Assembly: GCA_947625615.1 (NCBI GenBank)
Contig: CANQPB010000003.1
Location: 1-64,000, forward strand
Direction of reading: 5' to 3'
DNA length: 64,000 nt
Source: an uncultured Clostridia bacterium
Lineage (GTDB): Bacteria; Bacillota; Clostridia; Oscillospirales; Ruminococcaceae
Part shown: positions 14,720 through 24,918 of the stretch, piece after piece
How positions within the stretch are numbered: the first letter of the stretch is position 1
How the letters are laid out: each line of letters begins with the position of its first letter
Program-made: the position numbers and the translations under genes
Notes under the pieces: model-generated
Databases searched by the model: none
What the model saw: only the letters and a program-made list of their open reading frames with translations
Told to the model about the DNA's origin: nothing

Positions 14720-15829
14720 ATGCAGGAATACCCCAATAATCTTGCAAGAGAGGGAGAGATACGCATACCCTCGGGCTGCGCGATATCGGCTGCAATATCC
14801 CGCACCGGCCGAAAATTCTCCGGGGAGGGGATAATCGGCTCGATGATACCCATGCACGACCGCTCGAACGGCCTCGGCGGCGGCTTTGCCGCCTACGGCA
14901 TATATCCCGACTACAAGGATTACTATGCCCTACATGTATTTTACGACGACAACTCCTGCCGCACCGACTGTGAAAAATTCCTGTTTGAACACTTTGAAAT
15001 AGTGCGCAGCGAGATAATTCCCACCCGCAAGATGCCCGAAATTACCGACTGCCCCCTTATCTGGCGCTATTTTGCAGTGCCGGAGCACAACAGGCTCATG
15101 GCCTCGCAGCTCACCCCCGACGAATTCGTCGCCCGCTGCGTAACAAGGGTAAACGCCGAGATCCGCGGCTCCTATGTTTTTTCAAGCGGAAAGAACATGG
15201 GCGCGTTCAAGGCCGTCGGCTTCCCCGAGGACGTCGGCAGATTTTATAAGCTCGACGAATACGAGGCATATCTCTGGACGGCTCACGGCCGCTACCCGAC
15301 GAACACCCCCGGCTGGTGGGGCGGCGCCCACCCGTTCGCGCTGCTAAACTATTCGATAGTCCACAACGGCGAGATCTCAAGCTACGACGCCAACCGCCGG
15401 TTTATCGAGATGTTCGGCTATAAATGCACACTTCAGACCGACACCGAGGTCATCACCTATATCGCCGATTACCTTTTAAGAAAGCAGGGCCTCACCCTTG
15501 AGGAGACCGCCTCGGTAATCGCGGCGCCGTTTTGGTCTACCATAGAAAAGAAGCCCCCCGAGGAGGCAGAAAAGCTGAGATTTTTGCGCACGGTTTATTC
15601 AAGCCTTCTCGTCACCGGCCCGTTCTCTATCGTTTTGGGCTTTGAGGGCGGCATGATGGCCTTAAACGACCGCTTAAAGCTTCGCTCAATGGTTGTCGGC
15701 GAGCGGGACGACATGGTTTACGTCGCCAGCGAGGAGGCCGCTATCAGGGTTATGGAGCCCGAGCTCGACAGGCTTTACGCCCCCGCCGGCGGCGAGCCGG
15801 TAATTGTCAGGGTAAAGGAGGAAATGTAA
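14720..15829 (+). CDS. Class II glutamine amidotransferase subunit of split glutamate synthase
   Basis: This subunit would release ammonia from glutamine for the FMN subunit encoded next, equivalent to the N-terminal domain of GltB in the archaeal-type split arrangement. The nucleophile is probably Cys20 in PSGCAISAAIS, with a short N-terminal extension that may be removed. Further amidotransferase features are GGFAAYG, WTAHGRYPTNTPGWWGGAHPF and SIVHNGEISSYDANRR with TDTEVITYIADYL. An AAAGGA lies 8 bases before the start. The stop codon overlaps the next start (TAATG). As first gene of the operon it follows the attenuated leader. Confidence 0.88.
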   Translation: MQEYPNNLAREGEIRIPSGCAISAAISRTGRKFSGEGIIGSMIPMHDRSNGLGGGFAAYGIYPDYKDYYALHVFYDDNSCRTDCEKFLFEHFEIVRSEIIPTRKMPEITDCPLIWRYFAVPEHNRLMASQLTPDEFVARCVTRVNAEIRGSYVFSSGKNMGAFKAVGFPEDVGRFYKLDEYEAYLWTAHGRYPTNTPGWWGGAHPFALLNYSIVHNGEISSYDANRRFIEMFGYKCTLQTDTEVITYIADYLLRKQGLTLEETASVIAAPFWSTIEKKPPEEAEKLRFLRTVYSSLLVTGPFSIVLGFEGGMMALNDRLKLRSMVVGERDDMVYVASEEAAIRVMEPELDRLYAPAGGEPVIVRVKEEM

Positions 15830-17334
15830 TGGGCATCGAATATATATACCCCGAATTTGAAGTTGTCCGCAACGATTCAAGGTGCATACGCTGCCGCGTC
15901 TGCGAGCGCCAGTGCTCGAACTGCGTGCACAGCTACGATCCCGACCGCGACGTCATGCTAAGCGACGAGTCCAAATGTGTCGACTGCCAGCGCTGCGTGG
16001 CTCTCTGCCCGACCCGCGCTTTAAAAATAGTCAAGAGCGACTGCACCTTCCGCCCCAACGCAAACTGGGGCCAGGATACCATAAAGGAGATATACAAGCA
16101 GGCCTCGAGCGGCGGCGTTCTTCTGTCGTCCATGGGAAATCCGAATCCGCTGCCCGTCTACTGGGATAAGATCCTCATAAACGCCTCTCAGGTTACGAAC
16201 CCCTCTATAGACCCTCTCCGCGAGCCCATGGAGACAAAGGTATTCTTGGGCAAGAAGCCTTCCGAGATGAAGCGCGACGAAAACGGAAAGCTTATAACAA
16301 AGCTCGACCCTCAGCTTGAGCTTTCAATGCCGGTAATGTTCTCGGCGATGAGCTACGGCTCGATAAGCTATAACGCCCACGAAAGCCTTGCCCGCGCGGC
16401 CACCGCTCTCGGAACTCTTTACAACACCGGCGAGGGCGGCCTTCACGAGGACTTCTACAAATACGGCCCGAACACCATAGTGCAGGTCGCCTCGGGGCGC
16501 TTCGGCGTTCACGAGGGGTATCTAAACGCCGGCGCGGCTATAGAGATAAAAATGGGCCAGGGCGCAAAGCCGGGCATCGGCGGACACCTTCCCGGCGCAA
16601 AGATAGTCGGCGACGTCTCTCGCACGAGAATGATCCCCGAGGGCTCCGACGCAATTTCCCCCGCGCCTCATCACGACATCTATTCCATCGAAGATCTTCG
16701 GCAGCTCGTATATTCGCTAAAGGAGGCCACCGAATACAAAAAGCCGATAATCGTCAAGGTCGCGGCGGTTCACAACATAGCGGCGATAGCCTCGGGAATC
16801 GCCCGTTCGGGCGCCGACATCATAGCCATCGACGGCTTCAGGGGAGGAACGGGCGCCGCCCCGACGAGGATCCGCGACAACGTCGGCATACCGATTGAGC
16901 TTGCGCTCGCCGCGGTGGACAAGAGACTTCGCGACGAAGGTATCCGCGGAAACGTCAGCCTTGTCGTCGGCGGATCTATCCGCTCGGCCTCCGACGTCGT
17001 AAAGGCGGTCGCCCTCGGCGCCGACGCCTGCTATATAGCCACCGCAGCGCTTATGGCGCTCGGCTGCCATCTTTGCCGCACCTGCCAGACCGGCAAGTGC
17101 AACTGGGGAATCGCCACCCAGCGCCCCGAGCTTGTAAAGCGGCTCAACCCTGACATCGGCTCGGAACGCCTGATTAACCTGATGACCGCCTGGCGCCACG
17201 AGATAATGGAACTTATGGGCGGCATGGGAATCAACTCGATAGAATCGCTTCGCGGCAACAGGCTCATGCTCCGCGGGGTAAATATGACTGAAAAGGAACT
17301 GGAGATTTTAGGCATCTCCCATGCGGGTGAATGA
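15829..17334 (+). CDS. gltB: Glutamate synthase FMN/Fe-S subunit, archaeal type
   Basis: The central synthase subunit reduces 2-oxoglutarate plus ammonia to glutamate. The N-terminal 65 residues carry two 4Fe-4S motifs (CIRCRVCERQC and CVDCQRCVALC). The FMN-binding TIM barrel follows, with SAMSYGSISYNAHESLARAA, NTGEGGLHE, IEIKMGQGAKPGIGGHLPG, DGFRGGTGAAP and VGGSIRSASDV. The 3Fe-4S ligands are in CHLCRTCQTGKCNWGIATQ. The amidotransferase and GXGXG domains are supplied by separate neighbours. The start overlaps the preceding stop. Confidence 0.95.
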   Translation: MGIEYIYPEFEVVRNDSRCIRCRVCERQCSNCVHSYDPDRDVMLSDESKCVDCQRCVALCPTRALKIVKSDCTFRPNANWGQDTIKEIYKQASSGGVLLSSMGNPNPLPVYWDKILINASQVTNPSIDPLREPMETKVFLGKKPSEMKRDENGKLITKLDPQLELSMPVMFSAMSYGSISYNAHESLARAATALGTLYNTGEGGLHEDFYKYGPNTIVQVASGRFGVHEGYLNAGAAIEIKMGQGAKPGIGGHLPGAKIVGDVSRTRMIPEGSDAISPAPHHDIYSIEDLRQLVYSLKEATEYKKPIIVKVAAVHNIAAIASGIARSGADIIAIDGFRGGTGAAPTRIRDNVGIPIELALAAVDKRLRDEGIRGNVSLVVGGSIRSASDVVKAVALGADACYIATAALMALGCHLCRTCQTGKCNWGIATQRPELVKRLNPDIGSERLINLMTAWRHEIMELMGGMGINSIESLRGNRLMLRGVNMTEKELEILGISHAGE

Positions 17335-17335
17335 T

Positions 17336-17767
17336 ATGAAACGAGTTTATGTAAATGAAAAATGGTGCCTTGGGTGTCATCTCTGCGAATACAACTGCGC
17401 CTATGCGAATTCCGGCGAGCCGGACATGGTAAAGGCGCTTCGCGGCAAAAAGATACGCCCGAATATTGTTGTCGAGGAGGACGGCGACATAAACTACGCC
17501 GTCTCCTGCCGCCACTGCAAGGATCCGATATGCGTAAAAAGCTGCATATCCGGCGCGCTTTCAATCGAAAACGGCGCCGTCCGGGTTGATCACGAAAAAT
17601 GCGTCGGCTGCCTCACCTGCGTTTTGGTATGCCCCTACGGCTGCGTCCGCGAGGGGGAGCATGGCGCGGTCACAAAGTGCGAGCTCTGCCTTAACAATAC
17701 AGTCGGCGAGCCGGCATGCGTAAAGGGCTGTCCGAACAGGGCGATAGTCTTCGAGGACAGGGGGTGA
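17336..17767 (+). CDS. Ferredoxin-like 4Fe-4S subunit (HycB type)
   Basis: The 143-residue protein has four cysteine clusters in the DMSO-reductase-B/HycB pattern: CLGCHLCEYNC, CRHCKDPICVKSC, CVGCLTCVLVC and CELCLNN with ACVKGC. It should wire electrons between the flavoprotein encoded next and the glutamate synthase core. The start at 17336 leaves one base after the previous stop and has GGTGA seven bases upstream; an in-frame ATG at 17321 overlaps the preceding gene and is less likely. Confidence 0.88.
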   Translation: MKRVYVNEKWCLGCHLCEYNCAYANSGEPDMVKALRGKKIRPNIVVEEDGDINYAVSCRHCKDPICVKSCISGALSIENGAVRVDHEKCVGCLTCVLVCPYGCVREGEHGAVTKCELCLNNTVGEPACVKGCPNRAIVFEDRG

Positions 17768-17771
17768 CGGC

Positions 17772-19001
17772 ATGAAATATGTTATTATCGGAAACGGCGC
17801 CGCAGCCACGGGCGCGGTCGAGGGTATCCGCTCGGTCGATAAAACGGGCAGCATAACCGTAGTCTCCCGCGAGGATCACCATGTTTACTGCCGCCCGCTG
17901 ATTTCCTATCTTTTGGAAGGCAAGACCGACGAGAAAAAAATGCTCTACCGCCCCGGGAATTTCTATGAGGAAAACGGCGTAGACGTTTTATACGGCGTAA
18001 GCGCCGAGAAAATCGACCCCGCCGCGAAAAAAGTCACGCTTTCCGACGGCCGCGCACTTGATTACGACGCCTTATGCGTCGCCACGGGCTCGGCGCCCTT
18101 TGTGCCGGAGGTAAAGGGGCTTCGGAACGTCGGCCGCGTTCACACCTTCATGACCCTTGACGACGCAAAGGCCCTTGAAAAGGATCTCACGCCGCAGTCG
18201 CGGGTGCTGATAGTCGGCGCGGGGCTTATCGGCCTCAAGTGCGCCGAGGGAATTTTGGAGCGCTGCAAAAGCGTCACGGTCTGCGATCTCGCCCCGAGGG
18301 TTCTCTCCTCCATTCTTGACGACGACTGCGCCGCGATAATGCAGCATAAGCTTGAGGATATGGGTGTGGAATTCATGCTCGACGACACCGTCGCCGAATT
18401 TGAGGAAAATTCCGCCCATATGCGAAGCGGCAAAACCGTCGGCTTCGACGTTCTCGTAATGGCGGTGGGCGTTCGCGCAAACGTCTCGCTGATAAAGGAT
18501 ATCGGCGGCGAGGTGAACAGGGGAATCATCGTCTCGGATAAAATGGAGACGTCTTTGAAAGACATTTACGCCGCGGGCGACTGCACCGAATCCACCGACA
18601 TCACGAGCGGCGTCAAAAAGGTGATGGCAATAATGCCGCTCGCCTATATGCAGGGCAGGTGCGCCGGCGTGAATATGGCGGGGGGCGAGGAGCTTTTGTC
18701 GAACGCCCTGCCTATGAACTCGATAGGCTTCGGCGGGCTTCACTGCATGACCGCCGGAAGCTATACCGGCGAATGCTACGAGGAAAAAACTTCAACCTCA
18801 ATAAAGCGCCTTTACACCGAGGACAATCTTCTTAAGGGCTTCATACTCATCGGCTGCAACGACAGAGCGGGCATCTACACTTCTCTCATTCGCAACCGCA
18901 CCCCGCTCGATACCGTCGATTTTGATCTTTTGAAGAGATCTCCGGCGCTCGCCCCGTTCGGAAAAAGCTACCGCGAGGAAAAACTTGGAGGTGCAGTCTG
19001 A
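17772..19001 (+). CDS. FAD/NAD(P)-dependent oxidoreductase of the glutamate synthase complex
   Basis: This pyridine-nucleotide disulphide oxidoreductase-type flavoprotein (409 residues) carries an N-terminal FAD motif VIIGNGAAATGAVEGI, an ATGSAP loop, an NAD(P) Rossmann motif VLIVGAGLIGLKCAE and the second FAD motif DIYAAGDC. It resembles rubredoxin/nitrite reductase-type reductases more than GltD, since it has no N-terminal Fe-S domain; the separate ferredoxin subunit would fill that role. Its stop overlaps the start of the next gene by one base (TGATGG). Confidence 0.88.
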   Translation: MKYVIIGNGAAATGAVEGIRSVDKTGSITVVSREDHHVYCRPLISYLLEGKTDEKKMLYRPGNFYEENGVDVLYGVSAEKIDPAAKKVTLSDGRALDYDALCVATGSAPFVPEVKGLRNVGRVHTFMTLDDAKALEKDLTPQSRVLIVGAGLIGLKCAEGILERCKSVTVCDLAPRVLSSILDDDCAAIMQHKLEDMGVEFMLDDTVAEFEENSAHMRSGKTVGFDVLVMAVGVRANVSLIKDIGGEVNRGIIVSDKMETSLKDIYAAGDCTESTDITSGVKKVMAIMPLAYMQGRCAGVNMAGGEELLSNALPMNSIGFGGLHCMTAGSYTGECYEEKTSTSIKRLYTEDNLLKGFILIGCNDRAGIYTSLIRNRTPLDTVDFDLLKRSPALAPFGKSYREEKLGGAV

Positions 19002-19738
19002 TGGCAAACGAAAATTCCGTAAAAATAATTGACGCAAAATCACTTGAATTTTCCGCCTTAAATGATATAATAAGAGAGTCGGGGGACTGCGTAATCGAAA
19101 ACGCCCTCGGCCAGAGATTCATAGCCGCGGGAATGAGCTATCGCAGCATAAAGATAAAGGGCACCCCCGGAAACGCCCTCGGGGCCTACCTCAACGGCGG
19201 AACCGTCGAGGTGTTCGGAAACGCCCAGGACGCCGTCGGCGACACCATGAACGACGGCAGAATAATCGTCCACGGCTCGATAGGCGACGCCGCGGGCTAC
19301 GCGATGCGCGGCGGCTCTATCTATGTTAAGACCGACGCCGGATACCGCGCGGGGATCCACATGAAGGCCTACCGCGACAAGATCCCGGTGATGGTTATAG
19401 GCGGGCGCACCGGCAGCTTTTTGGGAGAATACCAGGCCGGCGGAGTTATCATAGTTTTGGGACTTCACACCGACGGCAAGCCTATAGTCGGCAATTTCCC
19501 ATGCACGGGAATGCACGGCGGAAAGCTTTACCTGCGCTCCGACTGCAAAAACGTGGCCTTCCCCAAGCAGGTGACCGCCAAAAAAGCCGATGAGAGCGAC
19601 GTGGCCGAAATTTCGGGTTACATCAAAACCTACTGCGAGCTTTTCGGCGCCGACTATGACGCCCTTACGGATTCCGAATTCACAGTCGTCACGCCGGACA
19701 GCAAGAACCCGTACAAGCAGATGTACGTTCAGAACTGA
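19001..19738 (+). CDS. GXGXG-domain subunit of glutamate synthase
   Basis: The 245-residue protein corresponds to the C-terminal beta-helix of GltB (also seen in FwdC). The repeated GxxxGxxxxxGxxxGxxG turns are visible (GNALGAYLNGGTVEVFGNAQ, DAVGDTMNDGRIIVHG, DAAGYAMRGGSIYV) and then YRAGIHMKAYRDKIPVMVIGGRTGSFLGEYQAGG. It would support the channel between amidotransferase and synthase sites. It is translationally coupled to the flavoprotein gene. Confidence 0.9.
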   Translation: MANENSVKIIDAKSLEFSALNDIIRESGDCVIENALGQRFIAAGMSYRSIKIKGTPGNALGAYLNGGTVEVFGNAQDAVGDTMNDGRIIVHGSIGDAAGYAMRGGSIYVKTDAGYRAGIHMKAYRDKIPVMVIGGRTGSFLGEYQAGGVIIVLGLHTDGKPIVGNFPCTGMHGGKLYLRSDCKNVAFPKQVTAKKADESDVAEISGYIKTYCELFGADYDALTDSEFTVVTPDSKNPYKQMYVQN

Positions 19739-19759
19739 CTTATAAAGGAGCAATCTAAA

Positions 19760-20980
19760 ATGACCTACACCCCCGAGGAAACAATGCAGTATGTGGCCGA
19801 GGAAGACGTTAAATTCATAAGACTTGCGTTTGTCGACGTCTTCGGCGTTCAGAAGAACATCTCAATAATGCCCGGCGAGCTTGAACGGGCGTTCAGATAC
19901 GGCATACCCATAGACGCTTCGGCAATTGCCGGCTTCGGGGGAGTGGTGCATTCCGATCTTTTGCTCCACCCCGACGCCTCAACCCTTGCCGTTCTGCCCT
20001 GGCGGCCGGAACACGGCCGCGTCGTCAGAATGTTCTGCACGATCACCCACCCCGACGGCAGGGAATTTTCCTGCGATACCCGCTCGTTCCTTAAAAAGGC
20101 CGTCGCCCTTGCCGAAAAGGAGGGCTACAGCTTTTACATAGGCTCCGAGACGGAATTTTACCTGTTTAACCGCGACGAAAAGGGCCAGCCCACCGCCGAG
20201 CCCTATGACAGCGCCGGCTATATGGACATCGCCCCGGCGGACAAGGGCGAAAATGTTAGGCGTGAGATCTGCCTCGATCTTGAGCGCATGGGGATAATCC
20301 CCGAAAGCTCTCATCATTCCGAGGGCCCAGGCCAGAATCAGATAGATTTTCGCCGCTCAGATCCTTTAACCGCCGCCGACGACGCGGTCACCTTCCGCTC
20401 GGTCGTCAGCACCATAGCCGCAAGAAACGGCCTTTGCGCCGATTTTTCGCCCAAGCCGATAAAAAACCGCTCGGGCAACGGTTTTCACATAAAAATTTCG
20501 GTCGCCCGCAACGAGCGCGGCGAGCTTCTGCCTAAGGTCATCGCCGGCATACTCAGGCGTGTGCCGGATATCACCCTGTTTCTGAACACCTCAGAGGAAT
20601 CCTATATGCGCCTCGGCACGAACAAGGCGCCGAAGTATATAACCTGGTCGAGCGAAAACCGCTCGCAGCTTGTAAGGATCCCCGCGCCGTTCGGCGAATC
20701 GCATGATCTTCGCGCCGCCGAGCTTCGCTCGCCCGATCCTTTGGCCAACCCCTACCTTGCCTTTGCGCTTTTGATACTTGCCGGCCTCGAGGGTCTTAAA
20801 GACGACGCCGAGCTGCCCATGCCGGTGGATCTTGACCTTTATTCCGCCGACGAGCAGCTGCTCTCCGGCCTTAAAACCCTGCCCCACGATTTCGACGAGG
20901 CCGTTCGCGCCGCGTCGTCGAGCGATTTTGTCGCAAAATACCTCTGCCCGAAAATTTTGGAGAGCTACCGCGGCAGATGA
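19760..20980 (+). CDS. glnA: Glutamine synthetase type I homologue with altered metal-site residues
   Basis: The fold is that of GSI: an N-terminal beta-grasp (FIRLAFVDVFGVQKNISI), a catalytic domain with SETEFYLF, GNGFHIKIS, NRSQLVRIP and AELRSPDPLANPYLAF. At 406 residues it is shorter than the usual 440-470. The metal-site segment reads HHSEGPGQNQIDF (Gln194) where related enzymes have a pattern such as HHExxPGQxEIDF, so one conserved acidic ligand is replaced by Gln and another is shifted. Activity is therefore doubtful; it might bind ligands and act with the ANTAR protein encoded next. An AAAGGAG site lies 7-8 bases upstream. Confidence 0.85.
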   Translation: MTYTPEETMQYVAEEDVKFIRLAFVDVFGVQKNISIMPGELERAFRYGIPIDASAIAGFGGVVHSDLLLHPDASTLAVLPWRPEHGRVVRMFCTITHPDGREFSCDTRSFLKKAVALAEKEGYSFYIGSETEFYLFNRDEKGQPTAEPYDSAGYMDIAPADKGENVRREICLDLERMGIIPESSHHSEGPGQNQIDFRRSDPLTAADDAVTFRSVVSTIAARNGLCADFSPKPIKNRSGNGFHIKISVARNERGELLPKVIAGILRRVPDITLFLNTSEESYMRLGTNKAPKYITWSSENRSQLVRIPAPFGESHDLRAAELRSPDPLANPYLAFALLILAGLEGLKDDAELPMPVDLDLYSADEQLLSGLKTLPHDFDEAVRAASSSDFVAKYLCPKILESYRGR

Positions 20981-21020
20981 CCGCCAAAGTTTTCTCATTT
21001 TCGTTTAAGGAGGTTGTCCC

Positions 21021-23262
<2,242 letters not shown>

Positions 23263-23283
23263 AAATTACATACGAAGATATAA

Positions 23284-23314
23284 ATTATCCGGGAGTTTTC
23301 CCGGATAATCTTTT
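23284..23314 (+). terminator. Terminator of pyrG
   Basis: ATTATCCGGGA pairs perfectly with TCCCGGATAAT around GTTT and is followed by CTTTT, 20 bases after the pyrG stop. Confidence 0.85.
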
Positions 23315-23446
23315 GCCCGCGGATATTTTCGGCCTAAAAGGGGCAGTTTTTAGGACTTTTCGTTGTCATCATCTACAATCACCGCGTTATAGGCGCGGTT
23401 GAAAGTTATCGAAAACACATAAAGTGCAACTTTTCAAAAAATCCTC

Positions 23447-23475
23447 TTGACTTTACGGCTTTAACGGCGTAGAAT
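23447..23475 (+). promoter_or_regulatory. Sigma-A promoter of the aromatic amino acid operon
   Basis: TTGACT (23447-23452) and TAGAAT (23470-23475) are 17 bases apart and about 30 bases upstream of the leader peptide start. The interval 23315-23446 shows nothing I recognise. Confidence 0.75.
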
Positions 23476-23504
23476 ATACAGTAATATATAAAGGAGACGT
23501 ATAT

Positions 23505-23549
23505 ATGGCAATTACGAACGCATCTTTCTTCTATTATTATAACGACTGA
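23505..23549 (+). CDS. Aromatic leader peptide (14 residues, FFYYY run)
   Basis: The short frame reads MAITNASFFYYYND and ends in TGA at 23547-23549. It has a strong ribosome binding site (AAAGGAGA) 8 bases upstream and lies between a promoter and a terminator ahead of the shikimate operon. The Phe-Phe-Tyr-Tyr-Tyr run at codons 8-12 is what a ribosome-mediated attenuator sensing charged tRNA-Phe and tRNA-Tyr would need. It is too short to have another obvious job. Confidence 0.8.
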   Translation: MAITNASFFYYYND

Positions 23550-23552
23550 GCA

Positions 23553-23615
23553 GCAGAGCAATGTGAATACATGCTCCACTGCTTATTCGTGATGAATATC
23601 CGTGGAGTATTTTTA
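23553..23615 (+). promoter_or_regulatory. Antiterminator/terminator switch of the aromatic operon
   Basis: The antiterminator is GAGC-A-ATGT (556-564) pairing with ACAT-GCTC (569-576), extended by GCA (553-555) with TGC (580-582); add 23000 to these numbers. The terminator is CTCCAC (23574-23579) with GTGGAG (23602-23607), enclosing ATTC-GTGAT-GAAT, followed by TATTTTTAT. They compete for CTC at 23574-23576. A ribosome at the leader stop codon would cover the start of the antiterminator and favour termination; one stalled on the Phe/Tyr codons would leave it free. Confidence 0.75.
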
Positions 23616-23628
23616 TATCGGAGGATTT

Positions 23629-24918
23629 ATGGATAAGCTTTCAGAGGCGAGAGCAGTAATTAACGAAGCAGACCGCGAAATGGCCGCGCTGTGGCTTAAA
23701 AGAATGGCGGCCGTGCGCGATGTGAGCGACTATAAGGTCGAGCACGGGCTTCCTGTCGTCGACGCTTCACGCGAGGCGTCGCTTTTAAGCAAAAATCTCG
23801 AGGATATCCCCCCCGAGCTGAAGGGCTATTATGCCGATTTTTTGAAAAGCGTGATCTCGGTTTCAAAGCAGTATCAGCGGGACAGGGCGCTGCGCGAAAA
23901 AAACGTCATCGGCTTAAGCCTCGGCGACCGCAGCTACGACATTATCGTCGAGCGGGGATCTCTCGGCCGCGCCGGCAGCCTTATGGCGCTTAACCGCAAG
24001 GCGCTTATCGTCACCGACGACGGCGTTCCCGCGCAGTATGCCGCGGCGGTTGCCGCTCAGTGCGCCGAGCCGCACACCGTCACCCTTAAACAGGGCGAGG
24101 CTACAAAAAATTTAGAGAGCTTCCGCCTGCTTTTAAAGACGATGCTCGAGGCACGCTTCACCCGAAAGGACTGCGTTGTCGCGGTCGGCGGGGGAGTTAT
24201 CGGCGATCTTGCGGGCTTTGCGGCCTCTGCCTATATGCGCGGCATAGATTTTTACAATGTTCCCACCACCGCCCTTGCCCAGATAGATTCCTCTATCGGC
24301 GGCAAGGTGGCCATAGACCTCGACGGCTATAAAAACACCGTCGGCGCGTTCTGGCAGCCTCGCTTTGTCCTCGCGGATCCCGACGTTCTTATAACCCTCG
24401 ACCGAAGGCAGCTCTCCGCCGGCCTTGCCGAGGCTGTAAAGATGTCCCTTTGCTTCGATGAATCCCTCTTTGAAATTTTCGAGGAGGGCGACATATACGG
24501 CAGCCTCGACGAAATTATCCGCCGCTCGCTTTTGATCAAAAAGGCGGTAGTCGAGCAGGACGAGCGCGAATCGGGGCTGAGGCAGGCGCTCAATTTCGGC
24601 CACACCATAGGCCACGGAATCGAGACCGCCGAGGGGGGCAGGCTTATCCACGGCGAATGCGTAGCCCTCGGAATGCTGCCAATGTCCTCGTCGAAGGTGA
24701 GGCAAAGGCTGATAAAAGTTCTTGAAAAGCTCGGTTTGCCGACATCGATAACCGCCGACCCCGAAAAGGTAAAAGAAGCCATGCTTCACGACAAAAAATC
24801 GGCGCAGTCGGGCGTCACGGCGGTAAAGGTAGACGAAGCCGGAAGCTTCAGACTTGAAAAACTTGAATTTAACGAGCTGTTTTCGCTCTTTGACGAATAT
24901 TTAAAGGAGGCCAACTAA
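23629..24918 (+). CDS. aroB: Chorismate mutase-3-dehydroquinate synthase fusion
   Basis: Residues 1-90 are an AroQ-class chorismate mutase. Arg8, Arg25, Lys36, Asp45, Arg48 and Glu49 reproduce the spacing of the E. coli active site (Arg11, Arg28, Lys39, Asp48, Arg51, Glu52) with a constant offset of 3. Residues from about 95 are 3-dehydroquinate synthase, with GGGVIGDLAGFAASAYMRG, PTTALAQIDSSIGGKVAID, metal ligands in the EAVKMSL and NFGHTIGH regions, and HGECVALGM. The fusion joins an early shikimate step to the step after chorismate leading to Phe/Tyr. The start at 23629 follows GGAGG; an earlier ATG at 23602 lies inside the terminator stem and is rejected. First gene of the attenuated operon. 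Confidence 0.92.
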   Translation: MDKLSEARAVINEADREMAALWLKRMAAVRDVSDYKVEHGLPVVDASREASLLSKNLEDIPPELKGYYADFLKSVISVSKQYQRDRALREKNVIGLSLGDRSYDIIVERGSLGRAGSLMALNRKALIVTDDGVPAQYAAAVAAQCAEPHTVTLKQGEATKNLESFRLLLKTMLEARFTRKDCVVAVGGGVIGDLAGFAASAYMRGIDFYNVPTTALAQIDSSIGGKVAIDLDGYKNTVGAFWQPRFVLADPDVLITLDRRQLSAGLAEAVKMSLCFDESLFEIFEEGDIYGSLDEIIRRSLLIKKAVVEQDERESGLRQALNFGHTIGHGIETAEGGRLIHGECVALGMLPMSSSKVRQRLIKVLEKLGLPTSITADPEKVKEAMLHDKKSAQSGVTAVKVDEAGSFRLEKLEFNELFSLFDEYLKEAN

